Of a stretch of 44,521 nucleotides of DNA, positions 1-7,731 are shown piece after piece. Made by a program: the position numbers and the translations under genes. Each line of letters opens with the position of its first letter. Positions within the stretch are counted from its first letter, which is position 1. This stretch comes from Clostridia bacterium. Its GTDB lineage: Bacteria > Bacillota > Clostridia > Monoglobales > Monoglobaceae. The notes below the pieces were generated by a model that saw only the letters and a list, made by a program, of their open reading frames with translations, had not been told where the DNA came from and made no database searches. The DNA lies in NCBI GenBank assembly GCA_017546205.1, contig JAFYXJ010000015.1, forward strand, positions 1 to 44,521. The letters are read 5' to 3'.

Positions 1-6
1 AATCAT

Positions 7-29
7 AACTACCGGCCGTGCCGGTAGTT
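7..29. repeat. IS200 right-end hairpin
   Basis: AACTACCGGC (7-16), loop CGT, GCCGGTAGTT (20-29): a perfect 10-bp stem. It shares stem bases with the hairpin at 704-726, as expected if TnpA recognises both ends. Confidence 0.75.
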
Positions 30-81
30 TGCACTGCCCCCTTAGGGCATAAGACCGGCCGAGCCTATAGGCTCGTCGAAA

Positions 82-93
82 GGTTTGCCAACC
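82..93. repeat. 12-bp inverted repeat, tnpA-distal copy
   Basis: GGTTTGCCAACC is the exact reverse complement of 635-646 in the tnpA leader. Each copy also folds alone as a 4-bp GGTT/AACC stem with a 4-base loop (TGCC here, GGCA in the other), and the two loops are complementary. This would allow a kissing contact between the two ends of the element or of its transcript. The repeat is seen directly; the function is inferred. Confidence 0.6.
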
Positions 94-111
94 GCAACTC
101 TTTCACCGGCT

Positions 112-130
112 GCCCCTAAAGGGGCTTTTT
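112..130 (+). terminator. Intrinsic terminator at the tnpA-distal end of the IS
   Basis: GCCCC-TAAA-GGGGC stem (112-125) followed by TTTTT. It is oriented to stop plus-strand transcription entering from the left, which would otherwise run antisense through tnpA. Confidence 0.65.
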
Positions 131-605
131 ATTTGCCTTCTTTTACCTGCTTACCCGTAAACGGGTCTATATACTCCACCAATGACATTTGATCGTATGA
201 TATATCTTCTTGCAACTGATTTCGTATATATTCTGCAATAACTTTTTTGTTTCTTCCAACCGTATCCACATAGTATCCTCTACACCAAAAATGTCGATTT
301 CCATATTTGTATTTCATATTGGCATATTTCTCAAATATCATTAAGCTACTTTTTCCCTTGAGATACCCCATGATTTGAGACACACTATACTTTGGCGGTA
401 TTGATACCAACATATGGATATGGTCTTTGCAGGCTTCCGCTTCTATTATCTCTACTTGCTTATATTCACATAGTTTTCTAAGCATTATCCCTATATCTGC
501 TTTTATCTTTCCATAAATCGCCTGTCGTCGATATTTTGGAGCAAATACTATGTGATATTTGCAATTCCATTTCGTATGTGCTAAACTATCTGTGTTAAGT
601 TTCAT
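129..605 (-). CDS. tnpA: IS200/IS605 family transposase TnpA (HUH Y1 transposase)
   Basis: A 158-residue protein, the normal length for IS200 TnpA. This enzyme class cuts and rejoins single-stranded DNA through a covalent 5'-phosphotyrosine and acts as a dimer. The HUH metal-binding motif is visible as H62-I-H64 in DHIHML, and the candidate nucleophile is Tyr126 in the helix AEYIRNQ. The N-terminal YHIVFAPKYRR block and the CRGYYVDTVG block are typical of the family. The ATG at 605 follows AAGGAGGAATCAAGT, a strong ribosome binding site that lies inside a leader hairpin (614-670). The frame is intact and all catalytic residues are present, so the element could be active. No accessory TnpB nuclease is encoded here. 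Confidence 0.95.
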   Translation of the reverse strand: MKLNTDSLAHTKWNCKYHIVFAPKYRRQAIYGKIKADIGIMLRKLCEYKQVEIIEAEACKDHIHMLVSIPPKYSVSQIMGYLKGKSSLMIFEKYANMKYKYGNRHFWCRGYYVDTVGRNKKVIAEYIRNQLQEDISYDQMSLVEYIDPFTGKQVKEGK

Positions 606-613
606 ACTTGATT

Positions 614-670
614 CCTCCTTCGTCTTTTTGTCGTGGTTGGCAAACCCACTTCTATTTTAGACGAAGGAGG
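614..670 (-). promoter_or_regulatory. Leader stem that sequesters the tnpA ribosome binding site
   Basis: CCTCCTTCGTCT (614-625) and AGACGAAGGAGG (659-670) are perfect 12-base complements. On the minus-strand transcript this stem buries the AGGAGG of tnpA and leaves a 33-base loop. Repression of IS200 TnpA translation by an RBS-occluding 5' stem is known from the Salmonella element. The loop holds one copy (635-646) of the 12-bp inverted repeat. Confidence 0.75.
635..646. repeat. 12-bp inverted repeat, leader-loop copy
   Basis: GGTTGGCAAACC is the partner of 82-93 and lies in the loop of the RBS-sequestering stem, so long-range pairing could affect opening of that stem. Seen directly; the role is inferred. 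Confidence 0.6.
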
Positions 671-703
671 ATATTTTTTCTATGCATAGCTAAAGCTTTT
701 TGG

Positions 704-726
704 AACTACCAGCATCGCTGGTAGTT
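704..726. repeat. IS200 left-end hairpin
   Basis: AACTACCAGC (704-713), loop ATC, GCTGGTAGTT (717-726): a perfect 10-bp stem matching the 7-29 hairpin except at one compensated base pair and the loop. Confidence 0.75.
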
Positions 727-736
727 TTCGTTATAC

Positions 737-777
737 AAAAAAAAAGGCAAGGAAACAAATTGTTTCCTTGCCTTTTT
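737..777 (-). terminator. Terminator of the cysE-transketolase operon
   Basis: On the minus strand a long stem with core GGCAAGGAAACAA/TTGTTTCCTTGCC is followed by nine T residues, immediately after the transketolase C-subunit stop codon. Confidence 0.9.
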
Positions 778-780
778 AAC

Positions 781-1728
781 TTATTTCAGATTAATGGCTG
801 CTTTTGCTTTTGCTGCAATATTCTTTGCATCCAAGCCATACATTGCAAGCAGTTCGTTGGGCTTACCGCTTCTTCCGAATACATCTTCGGTTCCCACTCT
901 CAACATAGGAACAGGGACGGTTTCACACAGAACTTCCGCAACCGCAGAACCGAGACCGCCGATGACATTGTGTTCTTCTGCTGTGACAATAGCGCCAGTT
1001 GCTTTTGCGCAGTCGATAATCAGTTCACGGTCAATCGGTTTGATAGTTGCAATGTTAACGACTCTTGCACTAATGCCCTCTGCCGCAAGAAGTTCCCGGG
1101 CTTCCAATGCCGCCGGAACCATCAAGCCAGTTCCAATCAAAGTAACATCAGTACCTTCTGCCAAAACCACACCTTTGCCGATTTCAAACTTATAGTTTTC
1201 ATCAAAAATGGTGGGAACAGCCAGTCTGCCAAAACGCAGATAAACAGGCCCCTCATAGTCAATTGCAGCTTTCACCGCAAGACGGCTTTCCGCAGCATCC
1301 GCAGGGTTGATAACAACCATACCAGGAATGGAACGCATAATTGCAAGGTCTTCCAAACACTGGTGAGTTGCACCGTCTTCACCAACAGAGATGCCGGCGT
1401 GAGTTGCACCGATTTTTACATTCAAATGAGGATAACCGATGGAGTTTCGAATCTGTTCAAAAGCACGACCTGCGGCAAACATTGCGAAGGAACTTGCAAA
1501 TACAATCTTTCCGCAACTTGCAAGACCTGCCGCAGTTGTCAGCATGTTCCCCTCTGCAATACCGGTGTTGATAAACCGCTCCGGATATACTTTTTTGAAA
1601 CAATCGGTTTTGGTGGACTTGGAAAGGTCTGCGTCCATTACGATTACATTTTCATTGGCACCAAATTCAGCAAGTGCGTTTCCGTATGCTTCTCTGGTTG
1701 CAACTTTTTCACCTAATTGATAAGTCAT
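781..1728 (-). CDS. Transketolase, C-terminal subunit
   Basis: A 315-residue protein with the pyrimidine-binding and C-terminal domains of transketolase. It works with the adjacent N-terminal half in the non-oxidative pentose phosphate pathway. The catalytic Glu that activates thiamine diphosphate is E59 in NTGIAEGNM, and the GATHAGISVGEDGATHQ loop is typical of the split transketolases of clostridia and archaea. The start codon overlaps the upstream stop as TAATG, so translational coupling and matched subunit amounts are likely. A strong terminator follows directly. A 1-deoxyxylulose-5-phosphate synthase is unlikely because the partner is a separate transketolase-type N subunit. Confidence 0.93.
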   Translation of the reverse strand: MTYQLGEKVATREAYGNALAEFGANENVIVMDADLSKSTKTDCFKKVYPERFINTGIAEGNMLTTAAGLASCGKIVFASSFAMFAAGRAFEQIRNSIGYPHLNVKIGATHAGISVGEDGATHQCLEDLAIMRSIPGMVVINPADAAESRLAVKAAIDYEGPVYLRFGRLAVPTIFDENYKFEIGKGVVLAEGTDVTLIGTGLMVPAALEARELLAAEGISARVVNIATIKPIDRELIIDCAKATGAIVTAEEHNVIGGLGSAVAEVLCETVPVPMLRVGTEDVFGRSGKPNELLAMYGLDAKNIAAKAKAAINLK

Positions 1729-2576
1729 TATGCCAAACCTCCCAACTCGTTCAAATATGCATCAAGTTCGCTGATTGCCTGCTCATACTGTTCTTTGTTG
1801 GGAGCAGCACCATGCCAGCCAGCCTGATTTTCCATGTAGGATACACCCTTACCTTTGATACTGGTTGCCAGAATCAAAGTAGGCTTGTCCGTAACTTTCT
1901 TCGCATCCTCCACAGCGGCTTCAATCTGGTTGAAGTCATGGGCATCAATGCTGATAACATTCCAGCCAAATGCCTCAAACTTTTTGTCAATGGGAGTGGA
2001 GTTCATAACCTGACGGATATCGCCGTCAATCTGTAGACCATTGAAATCAAGGAATGCAGTCAGGTTATTCAGTTCGTAATGAGCTGCAAACATTGCCGCC
2101 TCCCATACCTGACCTTCTTCGATTTCACCATCACCCAAGATGGTGTAAACACGATAGTCCTGCTTACTGAGTTTGGCAGCGAGTGCCATACCGCAAGCCG
2201 CACTGATTCCCTGTCCCAGGGAACCGGTGGACATATCTACACCCTTGACGCCCTTCATGTCAGGGTGTCCCTGAAGATAACTGTCAATCTGGCGGAAGGT
2301 TTTGATATCCTCCTTGGGAAGAAAACCGAATTCAGCCAAGGTTGCATAAAGACCGGGGGAACAATGTCCCTTGGAAAGTACAAACCGGTCACGGTCGGGA
2401 TTTTTGGGGTCTTTAGGGTCAACCCGCATTTCTTTTCCATACAGATATGTAAGAATATCTGCTGCAGAAAGAGAGCCACCCGGATGACCGGAATTTGCGC
2501 TGTAAACAGCCTCAAGTGCCATTTTTCGCACGTTGGTTGCATGAATTTGAAGTTCTTTTACCTGTACATCTGTCAC
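1728..2576 (-). CDS. Transketolase, N-terminal subunit
   Basis: About 282 residues carrying the thiamine diphosphate/Mg2+ site: GDGE followed by the distal Asn in FLDFN. Other transketolase motifs are SGHPGGSLSAADIL, SKGHCSPGLYA and GSLGQGISAACGMA. It transfers two-carbon ketol units together with the next gene. A TTG at 2585 is in frame but only one base from GGAGG, so I chose the GTG at 2576, ten bases from GGAGG. The gene begins 30 bases after mrnC with no terminator between, so it appears to be in the cysE-cysS-mrnC transcript. Confidence 0.92.
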   Translation of the reverse strand: MTDVQVKELQIHATNVRKMALEAVYSANSGHPGGSLSAADILTYLYGKEMRVDPKDPKNPDRDRFVLSKGHCSPGLYATLAEFGFLPKEDIKTFRQIDSYLQGHPDMKGVKGVDMSTGSLGQGISAACGMALAAKLSKQDYRVYTILGDGEIEEGQVWEAAMFAAHYELNNLTAFLDFNGLQIDGDIRQVMNSTPIDKKFEAFGWNVISIDAHDFNQIEAAVEDAKKVTDKPTLILATSIKGKGVSYMENQAGWHGAAPNKEQYEQAISELDAYLNELGGLA

Positions 2577-2606
2577 TTCAATCAATCCTCCTATATGATA
2601 AATTAA

Positions 2607-3017
2607 TTATTTTTCATTTGAAAAAAGATATGCCATCAGTTCAGAAATCCGTTCTATTTTTCCGCTTACATACAGAAAACCGAGCAAGGATTCCACACCG
2701 GTTGCAAGCCGATAATCGGAAAGCACTGCATTTTTGGGTACCTGAGATTTGGTGTTTCTGCCACGGTGAAATGCTGCCGCTTCTTCCTCGTCCAGCAAAT
2801 GCTCAATCTTATGATAAAATGCTGCTTGCGATGCGGCACATACCAGTTTAGATGCCTTTTTATGCAAGGAATTGACCTTTTGATCGCCGCAAGAGAGTAA
2901 GTAACTGCGTACATACATCTCATACACACAATCGCCAATATATGCAAGGGTCAGCGCTCCATACTGATTGGGAGCGAGAAATTCTTCCTGAAACTTATTT
3001 TTGACTTCTTCCAGCAT
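2607..3017 (-). CDS. mrnC: Mini-ribonuclease 3 (Mini-III), 23S rRNA maturation
   Basis: A 136-residue RNase III catalytic domain without a double-stranded-RNA-binding domain, the defining layout of Mini-III, which in Bacillus trims 23S rRNA ends. The block LAYIGDCVYEMYVR carries the acidic metal ligands, and the later block LATGVESLLGFLYVSG supplies the second acidic cluster. The ATG at 3017 follows AGAGGAAA. Order cysE-cysS-mrnC is the conserved Firmicutes arrangement. The gap to cysS is only 10 bases, indicating co-transcription. Confidence 0.92.
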   Translation of the reverse strand: MLEEVKNKFQEEFLAPNQYGALTLAYIGDCVYEMYVRSYLLSCGDQKVNSLHKKASKLVCAASQAAFYHKIEHLLDEEEAAAFHRGRNTKSQVPKNAVLSDYRLATGVESLLGFLYVSGKIERISELMAYLFSNEK

Positions 3018-3027
3018 AACATTTCCT

Positions 3028-4443
3028 CTACAGTTTTGTCAACTGTTGTCCTTGCGGAGTATCCTTAACTGCGTAACCCATATCCTTAAGCAAATCACGG
3101 ATTCTGTCCGACTCTGCCCAGTTTTTGGTTTCTCTCGCTTCTTTACGAAGATCAAGCAGTTCCTCTACCTCTGCAGGGGTTACCTCTTCTTTCCGTTCCA
3201 ATAAACCGAGAACACCGCCCAGTTCACCAATCATGGAAACCACTTTTTGAATCAACTGTTTGGATGTTCCGCTTTGTGCAGTAATCATTTTATTGGCATC
3301 TGCAACAATCTCAAAAATAACAGAAATCGCATCCGCTGTGTTCAGATCGTCGTCCATGGCATGGATGAATTTTTCTTTATATTCATCTAAAGCCTTGGAA
3401 AATGCTTCTTCCTCCTGAGACATGGATTTTTCTTCTGCCGATTCCATAAAGAAATTCATGGATGCGATACAGGTGTAAATACGCTCCAGAGCAGATGCTG
3501 CCGCCTCCATCAAATCCTTACTGAAGTTAATAGGGCTGCGGTAATGGGCAGACAGCATGAAGAAGCGAATAACCTCATAATCAAACTCTTTGGCTACATC
3601 TCTGACTGTAAAGAAATTCCCCAGCGATTTTGACATCTTCCGATTGTCCACATTAATGTAACCATTGTGCACCCAGTAATTCGCAAATTGACAGCAGTTT
3701 GCAGCCTCACTCTGTGCAATCTCGTTCTCATGATGGGGGAAAATCAAATCCTGCCCACCACTGTGAATATCAATGGTTTTCCCAAGATAAGTATTGGCCA
3801 TGGCGCTACATTCAATATGCCAGCCGGGACGTCCCATACCCCACGGACTTTCCCATGCAGGTTCGCCGGGTTTCTGTTTTTTCCAGAGGGCAAAGTCCAT
3901 TGGATCCTCTTTATCATCATTTACATCGATTCTGGCACCGCTTTCCAAATCCTCCAACGGCTGATGGGAAAGTTTTCCGTACTCACCAAATTTCTTGGTG
4001 CGGTAGTACACATCGCCGTCCACGTTATAAGCATATCCTCCCTCAACCAGAGATTCAACCAGTTTGATGATCGCTTCGATATGTTCAGTGGCACGGGGAT
4101 GTACCGTTGCCTGACGGATACCCAGTCCTTTTGCATCAATAAAATACTCGTTGATGTATTGGTCTGCCAATTCCTTGACTGTGATCCCTAGTTCATTGGC
4201 TTTGTTGATCATTTTATCATCAATATCAGTAAAATTCTGAACAAAATCAACGGAAAAGCCCTTATATTCCAGATACCGGCGCAAGGTGTCAAAAAGAATA
4301 AACGGTCTTGCATTGCCAATATGAAAAAAGTTGTATACCGTAGGTCCGCAAGAATACATTTTTACCTTGCCGGGTTCGATGGGAACAAACTCCTGCTTTT
4401 CTCTTGCCAGAGTATTATACAAATATAATTTGGTATCAATCAT
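3028..4443 (-). CDS. cysS: Cysteinyl-tRNA synthetase
   Basis: A 471-residue class I aminoacyl-tRNA synthetase of normal length that charges tRNA-Cys. The HIGH motif is HIGN at 41-44 and KMSKS is at 269-273. Zinc ligands that discriminate cysteine are visible as C32 in SCGPTVYN, C212 in ECSAMA, and H237/E241 in PHHENE. The ATG overlaps the end of cysE by eight bases, so translation of the two is probably coupled. This pairs cysteine synthesis with its use in translation. Confidence 0.97.
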   Translation of the reverse strand: MIDTKLYLYNTLAREKQEFVPIEPGKVKMYSCGPTVYNFFHIGNARPFILFDTLRRYLEYKGFSVDFVQNFTDIDDKMINKANELGITVKELADQYINEYFIDAKGLGIRQATVHPRATEHIEAIIKLVESLVEGGYAYNVDGDVYYRTKKFGEYGKLSHQPLEDLESGARIDVNDDKEDPMDFALWKKQKPGEPAWESPWGMGRPGWHIECSAMANTYLGKTIDIHSGGQDLIFPHHENEIAQSEAANCCQFANYWVHNGYINVDNRKMSKSLGNFFTVRDVAKEFDYEVIRFFMLSAHYRSPINFSKDLMEAAASALERIYTCIASMNFFMESAEEKSMSQEEEAFSKALDEYKEKFIHAMDDDLNTADAISVIFEIVADANKMITAQSGTSKQLIQKVVSMIGELGGVLGLLERKEEVTPAEVEELLDLRKEARETKNWAESDRIRDLLKDMGYAVKDTPQGQQLTKL

Positions 4444-5107
4444 CAGTCTTTTCCTCCAATTTCTTTTTTAGTCTTTCCAACTCCACACGCAAACTGCAAA
4501 GTTCCATGGAAACCGGATCGGGAATGTGTACCTGATCAAGGTCTGCAATCGGATGATGCATAGGAGATGCAGATGCCACGCGCTTGTTATCTCGCTTAAC
4601 AATATGGGCGGGCACACCCACACAGGTGCTATTGGGCGGAATCTCGTTGAGAACCACCGCATTGGCAGCAACTTTACTATTATCTCCTACCGTAAATGGT
4701 CCTAAAATTTTGGCACCGCTTCCAATGGTTACATTGTTGCCTATGGTAGGATGTCGTTTACCTTTGTCTTTTCCGGTACCGCCAAGTGTTACTCCCTGAT
4801 AAATGGTACAATAATCGCCCACAACTGCAGTCTCACCGATTACCACACCCATGCCATGGTCAATAAAAACACCTTTTCCTATGGTTGCGGCCGGATGGAT
4901 TTCTATTCCTGTCCGTCTCCGGGAATTCTTGGAAACGGCGTCAGCCAGAAAATATAACTTTCTATGATACAACCAGTGAGCAATCCTGTGTTGAATCAAA
5001 GCACGGACACCGGGATACAACAAATAAACCTGTGCTCGCGAACGAGCTGCAGGATCTCGTTCAAATGCAATATTCACATCTTCCCAAATGGACGAGATTA
5101 TACCCAT
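4436..5107 (-). CDS. cysE: Serine O-acetyltransferase
   Basis: A 223-residue cytoplasmic enzyme that makes O-acetylserine from serine and acetyl-CoA, the first step of cysteine synthesis. An N-terminal helical domain is followed by a left-handed beta-helix of hexapeptide repeats at about residues 65-175. Active-site loops IDHGMG and GKRHPTIG and the C-terminal VGVPAHIV are typical. A TTG at 5113 is in frame, but the ATG at 5107 lies nine bases after GGGAG and is preferred. It heads the operon. The untranslated leader is only about 30 bases, so there is no room for the T-box riboswitch that controls cysteine genes in many relatives. Confidence 0.95.
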   Translation of the reverse strand: MGIISSIWEDVNIAFERDPAARSRAQVYLLYPGVRALIQHRIAHWLYHRKLYFLADAVSKNSRRRTGIEIHPAATIGKGVFIDHGMGVVIGETAVVGDYCTIYQGVTLGGTGKDKGKRHPTIGNNVTIGSGAKILGPFTVGDNSKVAANAVVLNEIPPNSTCVGVPAHIVKRDNKRVASASPMHHPIADLDQVHIPDPVSMELCSLRVELERLKKKLEEKTDD

Positions 5108-5144
5108 AAACAAAAACTCCCTTTTATTGATATCACTTTTTTAT

Positions 5145-5173
5145 ATTATACCCTATTTTCTGTTTATAGTAAA
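5145..5173 (-). promoter_or_regulatory. Sigma-A-like promoter of cysE operon
   Basis: Minus strand: -35 TTTACT (5168-5173), 17-base spacer, -10 TATAAT (5145-5150). It is divergent to the promoter at 5197-5225. Confidence 0.6.
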
Positions 5174-5196
5174 GGAAAAATTTTAAAATAATTCAC

Positions 5197-5225
5197 TTGA
5201 TTTTTCATATTTTCTGTCATATAAT
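5197..5225 (+). promoter_or_regulatory. Sigma-A-like promoter of the 5277 gene
   Basis: TTGATT (5197-5202), 17-base spacer, TATAAT (5220-5225); the start codon follows about 50 bases downstream. Confidence 0.7.
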
Positions 5226-5276
5226 ATGGGTAATTTGACAGATAGGTGTGTTTTCCACCGGGAAAGGATGATTTTG

Positions 5277-5639
5277 ATGAAAAAATTTCTTATTTTTCTA
5301 TTTCTTATTTTTGCTGTTGTTCTGATTTGTTATATGGTGCATTTAAGCAATAGCGGACTTCTTCCTACGTTGGTACCACCCCAATCTACGCAGGCGGTCG
5401 CAACTTCGAATCCTACCCCATCCATCACGGCAGAACCTACCCCTGACCCACGTAACGAAGAGGTTGCTATCCGTGCAGAAATTGCATCTATGCTCAGGGA
5501 TGCACGGGAACTTTTGCAGGAGGGTTATGATGACGACGCCTCCAAGGTTCTGCGAGACCTTAGAACCCGTAACCTGACTGACGTTGAAAAAGCAGAGGTT
5601 GATACACTGCAAGCCAGCATGGTTGCCGTAAGTGATTAA
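5277..5639 (+). CDS. Small membrane-anchored hypothetical protein
   Basis: A 120-residue protein I do not recognise. Residues 3-22 are a hydrophobic membrane anchor (MKKFLIFLFLIF...), with no clear lipobox. A Pro/Thr/Ser-rich linker (about 30-58, with repeated PTP motifs) leads to a charged, probably helical C-terminal domain (about 60-115) with the look of a coiled coil or TPR-like pair. The ATG at 5277 lies nine bases after GGAAAGG; in-frame ATGs at 5226 and 5268 have no such site. The predicted topology is N-terminus in, domain outside. It is a monocistronic gene with its own promoter and a shared terminator, sitting alone between two minus-strand operons. Confidence 0.75.
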   Translation: MKKFLIFLFLIFAVVLICYMVHLSNSGLLPTLVPPQSTQAVATSNPTPSITAEPTPDPRNEEVAIRAEIASMLRDARELLQEGYDDDASKVLRDLRTRNLTDVEKAEVDTLQASMVAVSD

Positions 5640-5646
5640 TAGAATT

Positions 5647-5676
5647 AAAAAATCCCTCCTGACGGAGGGATTTTTT
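5647..5676. terminator. Bidirectional terminator
   Basis: AAAAAATCCCTCC / GGAGGGATTTTTT perfect stem with a 4-base loop between convergent genes; it serves the 5277 gene and recG. Confidence 0.9.
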
Positions 5677-7726
5677 AGTTTAAAATTCCACCAAGTTTTG
5701 CGAAAGATTCTTCCACCTTTGCCTTGAGTGGCTGATACGCTATGGCTGAAAGTTTTGCGTCTTCTTGAAGCAAGGCTGCCGCCGCAGTCTGTGCTTCCTT
5801 CAAAAGATGCATATCGGTCATCAAATCCCCAATCCTCATTTCCGGAAGTCCGTGCTGACGAGTACCCAAAAATTCACCGGGACCACGCAGTTCCAAATCC
5901 TTTTCTGCAATCTTAAATCCGTCATCGGTCTCACACATGACGGCCATCCTCTGTCTGGCGAATGTTCCGCCGCTTGCACAAAAAAGGATACAGTAGGACT
6001 GCCATTCACCTCTTCCTACACGACCTCGTAACTGATGGAGCTGAGAAAGGCCGAACCGTTCTGCATTTTCGATGACCATAACACTGGCATTGGGCACATC
6101 CACCCCAACCTCGATAACCGTTGTGGAAACCAATGCCTGAATCTCCCCTTTTAAGAACTGTTGCATCACAACATTCTTTTCCGACGGTTTCATCCGCCCG
6201 TGAAGGGCCGCAGCCGTTACGTGTTTCAATACGCCTTGTTTCAGGGTTTTCAAATATTCTTCTTCTGCGTTTGCTTCAATGACCTCAGATTCCTCAATCA
6301 AAGGACAAACGAAATACACCTGTCTTCCCTCTGCAATCTGAGAAAGCAAAAATTGATTTACAGCCTCTCGTTTTTCCTCATCCACAGCAACCGTTTTGAT
6401 TTTCTTTCTACCTTTGGGGAGTTCATCAATCAGGGAAATATCCAAATCTCCGTACAAAATCAAGGAAAGAGTACGGGGAATAGGGGTTGCCGTCATAACA
6501 AGCGTATGGATTTTTTCACTTTTTTCGCTGAGCATGGTTCTCTGACGTACACCAAACCGATGCTGTTCATCGGTAATGGCAAGTCCAAGTCGGAAAAATT
6601 CCACCTTATCGGTAATCAAAGCATGGGTTCCCACAACAATATGGGCAGACCCATCTTTGAGTGCTGACAGGGTTTCTTTTTTTTCTGCGGCTTTCTGCCC
6701 GCCGGTCAGGAGTACCACACGAATATTCCACGGAGCGAACAACCGTGTCAGGGTCTCATAATGTTGTTTTGCAAGAATTTCCGTCGGTGCCATCATTGCC
6801 GCCTGTAATCCCGATTGTACTGCCGCAAACATAACAGCCGCCGCAACCACGGTTTTACCGCATCCTACATCCCCTTGCACCAGACGGTTCATGGGGGTAT
6901 CTTTCAGCAAATCGCTACTAATTTCATTGATGACCCGTTTTTGCGCATGAGTCAGGTCAAAGGGCAATTGTTCAGCAAATTCCTTGATACATTTGACATC
7001 AGCAAATGGTATTGCACTTCCTTTTTTTCGTTCTTTCCCTGCAAGAGCAATGCCTGTTTGCATCACGAAAAATTCTTCAAAAGCAAGCCGTCGCCTTGCC
7101 TCTTCAAAGGATGCAAAGGAGTCGGGCATATGTACTTGTTCCATCGCCTCGGAAAGAGCCATAAGTCCGTAGGAATTCCGGACGAATTCCGGCAAAATTT
7201 CCGGCAGTGGTTCAGTCAGGGAAACCAGTGCATGTTGTACGGCTTCCCTGATTTGTCTTTGATTGAGCCCTGCGGTACAGGGATAGATGGGTATAATCTT
7301 CCCGGTAATGTTTCCTGCCCGTTCTGCCCCCTCCATAACCGGATTAATCATTTCCGGAGTTCTGCCACGCATACTCACCTTACCAAACAGAATAAACTCA
7401 TCGCTGTTTCTAAGTTTTTTTTCTACATAAGGAGCATTGAACCATGTGACATACATAACACCGGTGCCGTCCGTCATGGTAGACTGAATCACCCGTGCAC
7501 CGGTTCTTGCACGAAAAGAACGGATACCTCCGGCAAGAGATACCCGTACACAGACGCTCTCTCCCTCCACAAGTCCGGACACATCACGGACATCCGTTCT
7601 ATCCTCATAGCCACGGGGAAGGTGATACAAAAGGTCTTCCAGGGTACTTACTCCGAGTTTTTGAAACAATTCTGCTCGTTTTTCCCCAATTCCTTTTAAA
7701 TAGCGAACACTGTCTTTTCTTTTCAT
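5675..7726 (-). CDS. recG: ATP-dependent DNA helicase RecG
   Basis: A 683-residue superfamily 2 helicase of normal length that remodels stalled replication forks and branched recombination intermediates. An N-terminal wedge/OB domain (about 55-140) precedes Walker A GDVGCGKT (285-292), the DEQH box (386-389) and the MTATPIPRT motif. The C-terminal helicase lobe contains STTVIEVGVDVPNA and QLRGRVGRG. The start follows GGAG with eight bases spacing. The upstream gene fakA ends five bases before it, and fakA-recG linkage is common in Firmicutes. Confidence 0.97.
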   Translation of the reverse strand: MKRKDSVRYLKGIGEKRAELFQKLGVSTLEDLLYHLPRGYEDRTDVRDVSGLVEGESVCVRVSLAGGIRSFRARTGARVIQSTMTDGTGVMYVTWFNAPYVEKKLRNSDEFILFGKVSMRGRTPEMINPVMEGAERAGNITGKIIPIYPCTAGLNQRQIREAVQHALVSLTEPLPEILPEFVRNSYGLMALSEAMEQVHMPDSFASFEEARRRLAFEEFFVMQTGIALAGKERKKGSAIPFADVKCIKEFAEQLPFDLTHAQKRVINEISSDLLKDTPMNRLVQGDVGCGKTVVAAAVMFAAVQSGLQAAMMAPTEILAKQHYETLTRLFAPWNIRVVLLTGGQKAAEKKETLSALKDGSAHIVVGTHALITDKVEFFRLGLAITDEQHRFGVRQRTMLSEKSEKIHTLVMTATPIPRTLSLILYGDLDISLIDELPKGRKKIKTVAVDEEKREAVNQFLLSQIAEGRQVYFVCPLIEESEVIEANAEEEYLKTLKQGVLKHVTAAALHGRMKPSEKNVVMQQFLKGEIQALVSTTVIEVGVDVPNASVMVIENAERFGLSQLHQLRGRVGRGEWQSYCILFCASGGTFARQRMAVMCETDDGFKIAEKDLELRGPGEFLGTRQHGLPEMRIGDLMTDMHLLKEAQTAAAALLQEDAKLSAIAYQPLKAKVEESFAKLGGILN

Positions 7727-7731
7727 AACAA

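Larger units (their letters stand above)
1..735 (-). mobile_element. IS200-type insertion sequence (IS200/IS605 family), tnpA only
   Basis: A single Y1 transposase gene lies between two similar hairpins, at 7-29 and 704-726. Each has a 10-bp perfect stem beginning AACTACC and a 3-base loop. Subterminal hairpins without inverted terminal repeats are the ends expected of IS200/IS605 elements, which move as single strands. There is no tnpB, so it fits the IS200 group. Because tnpA is on the minus strand, the left end (upstream of tnpA) is near 730 and the right end lies at or before base 1. The exact cleavage sites cannot be fixed; the right end may be outside the window. A palindrome (GAGCCTATAGGCTC) sits at 61-74. 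The element lies just beyond the transketolase terminator, a harmless position. Family assignment is firm; boundaries are approximate. Confidence 0.8.

Noticed and set aside
700..1716. Long open frame antisense to the transketolase C subunit
   Set aside because: Mirror of a well-conserved gene; Cys/Phe/Asn-rich translation typical of antisense frames, no family features.
5108..5144. Possible T-box riboswitch ahead of cysE
   Set aside because: The leader is only about 30 bases and lacks any T-box or specifier stem.
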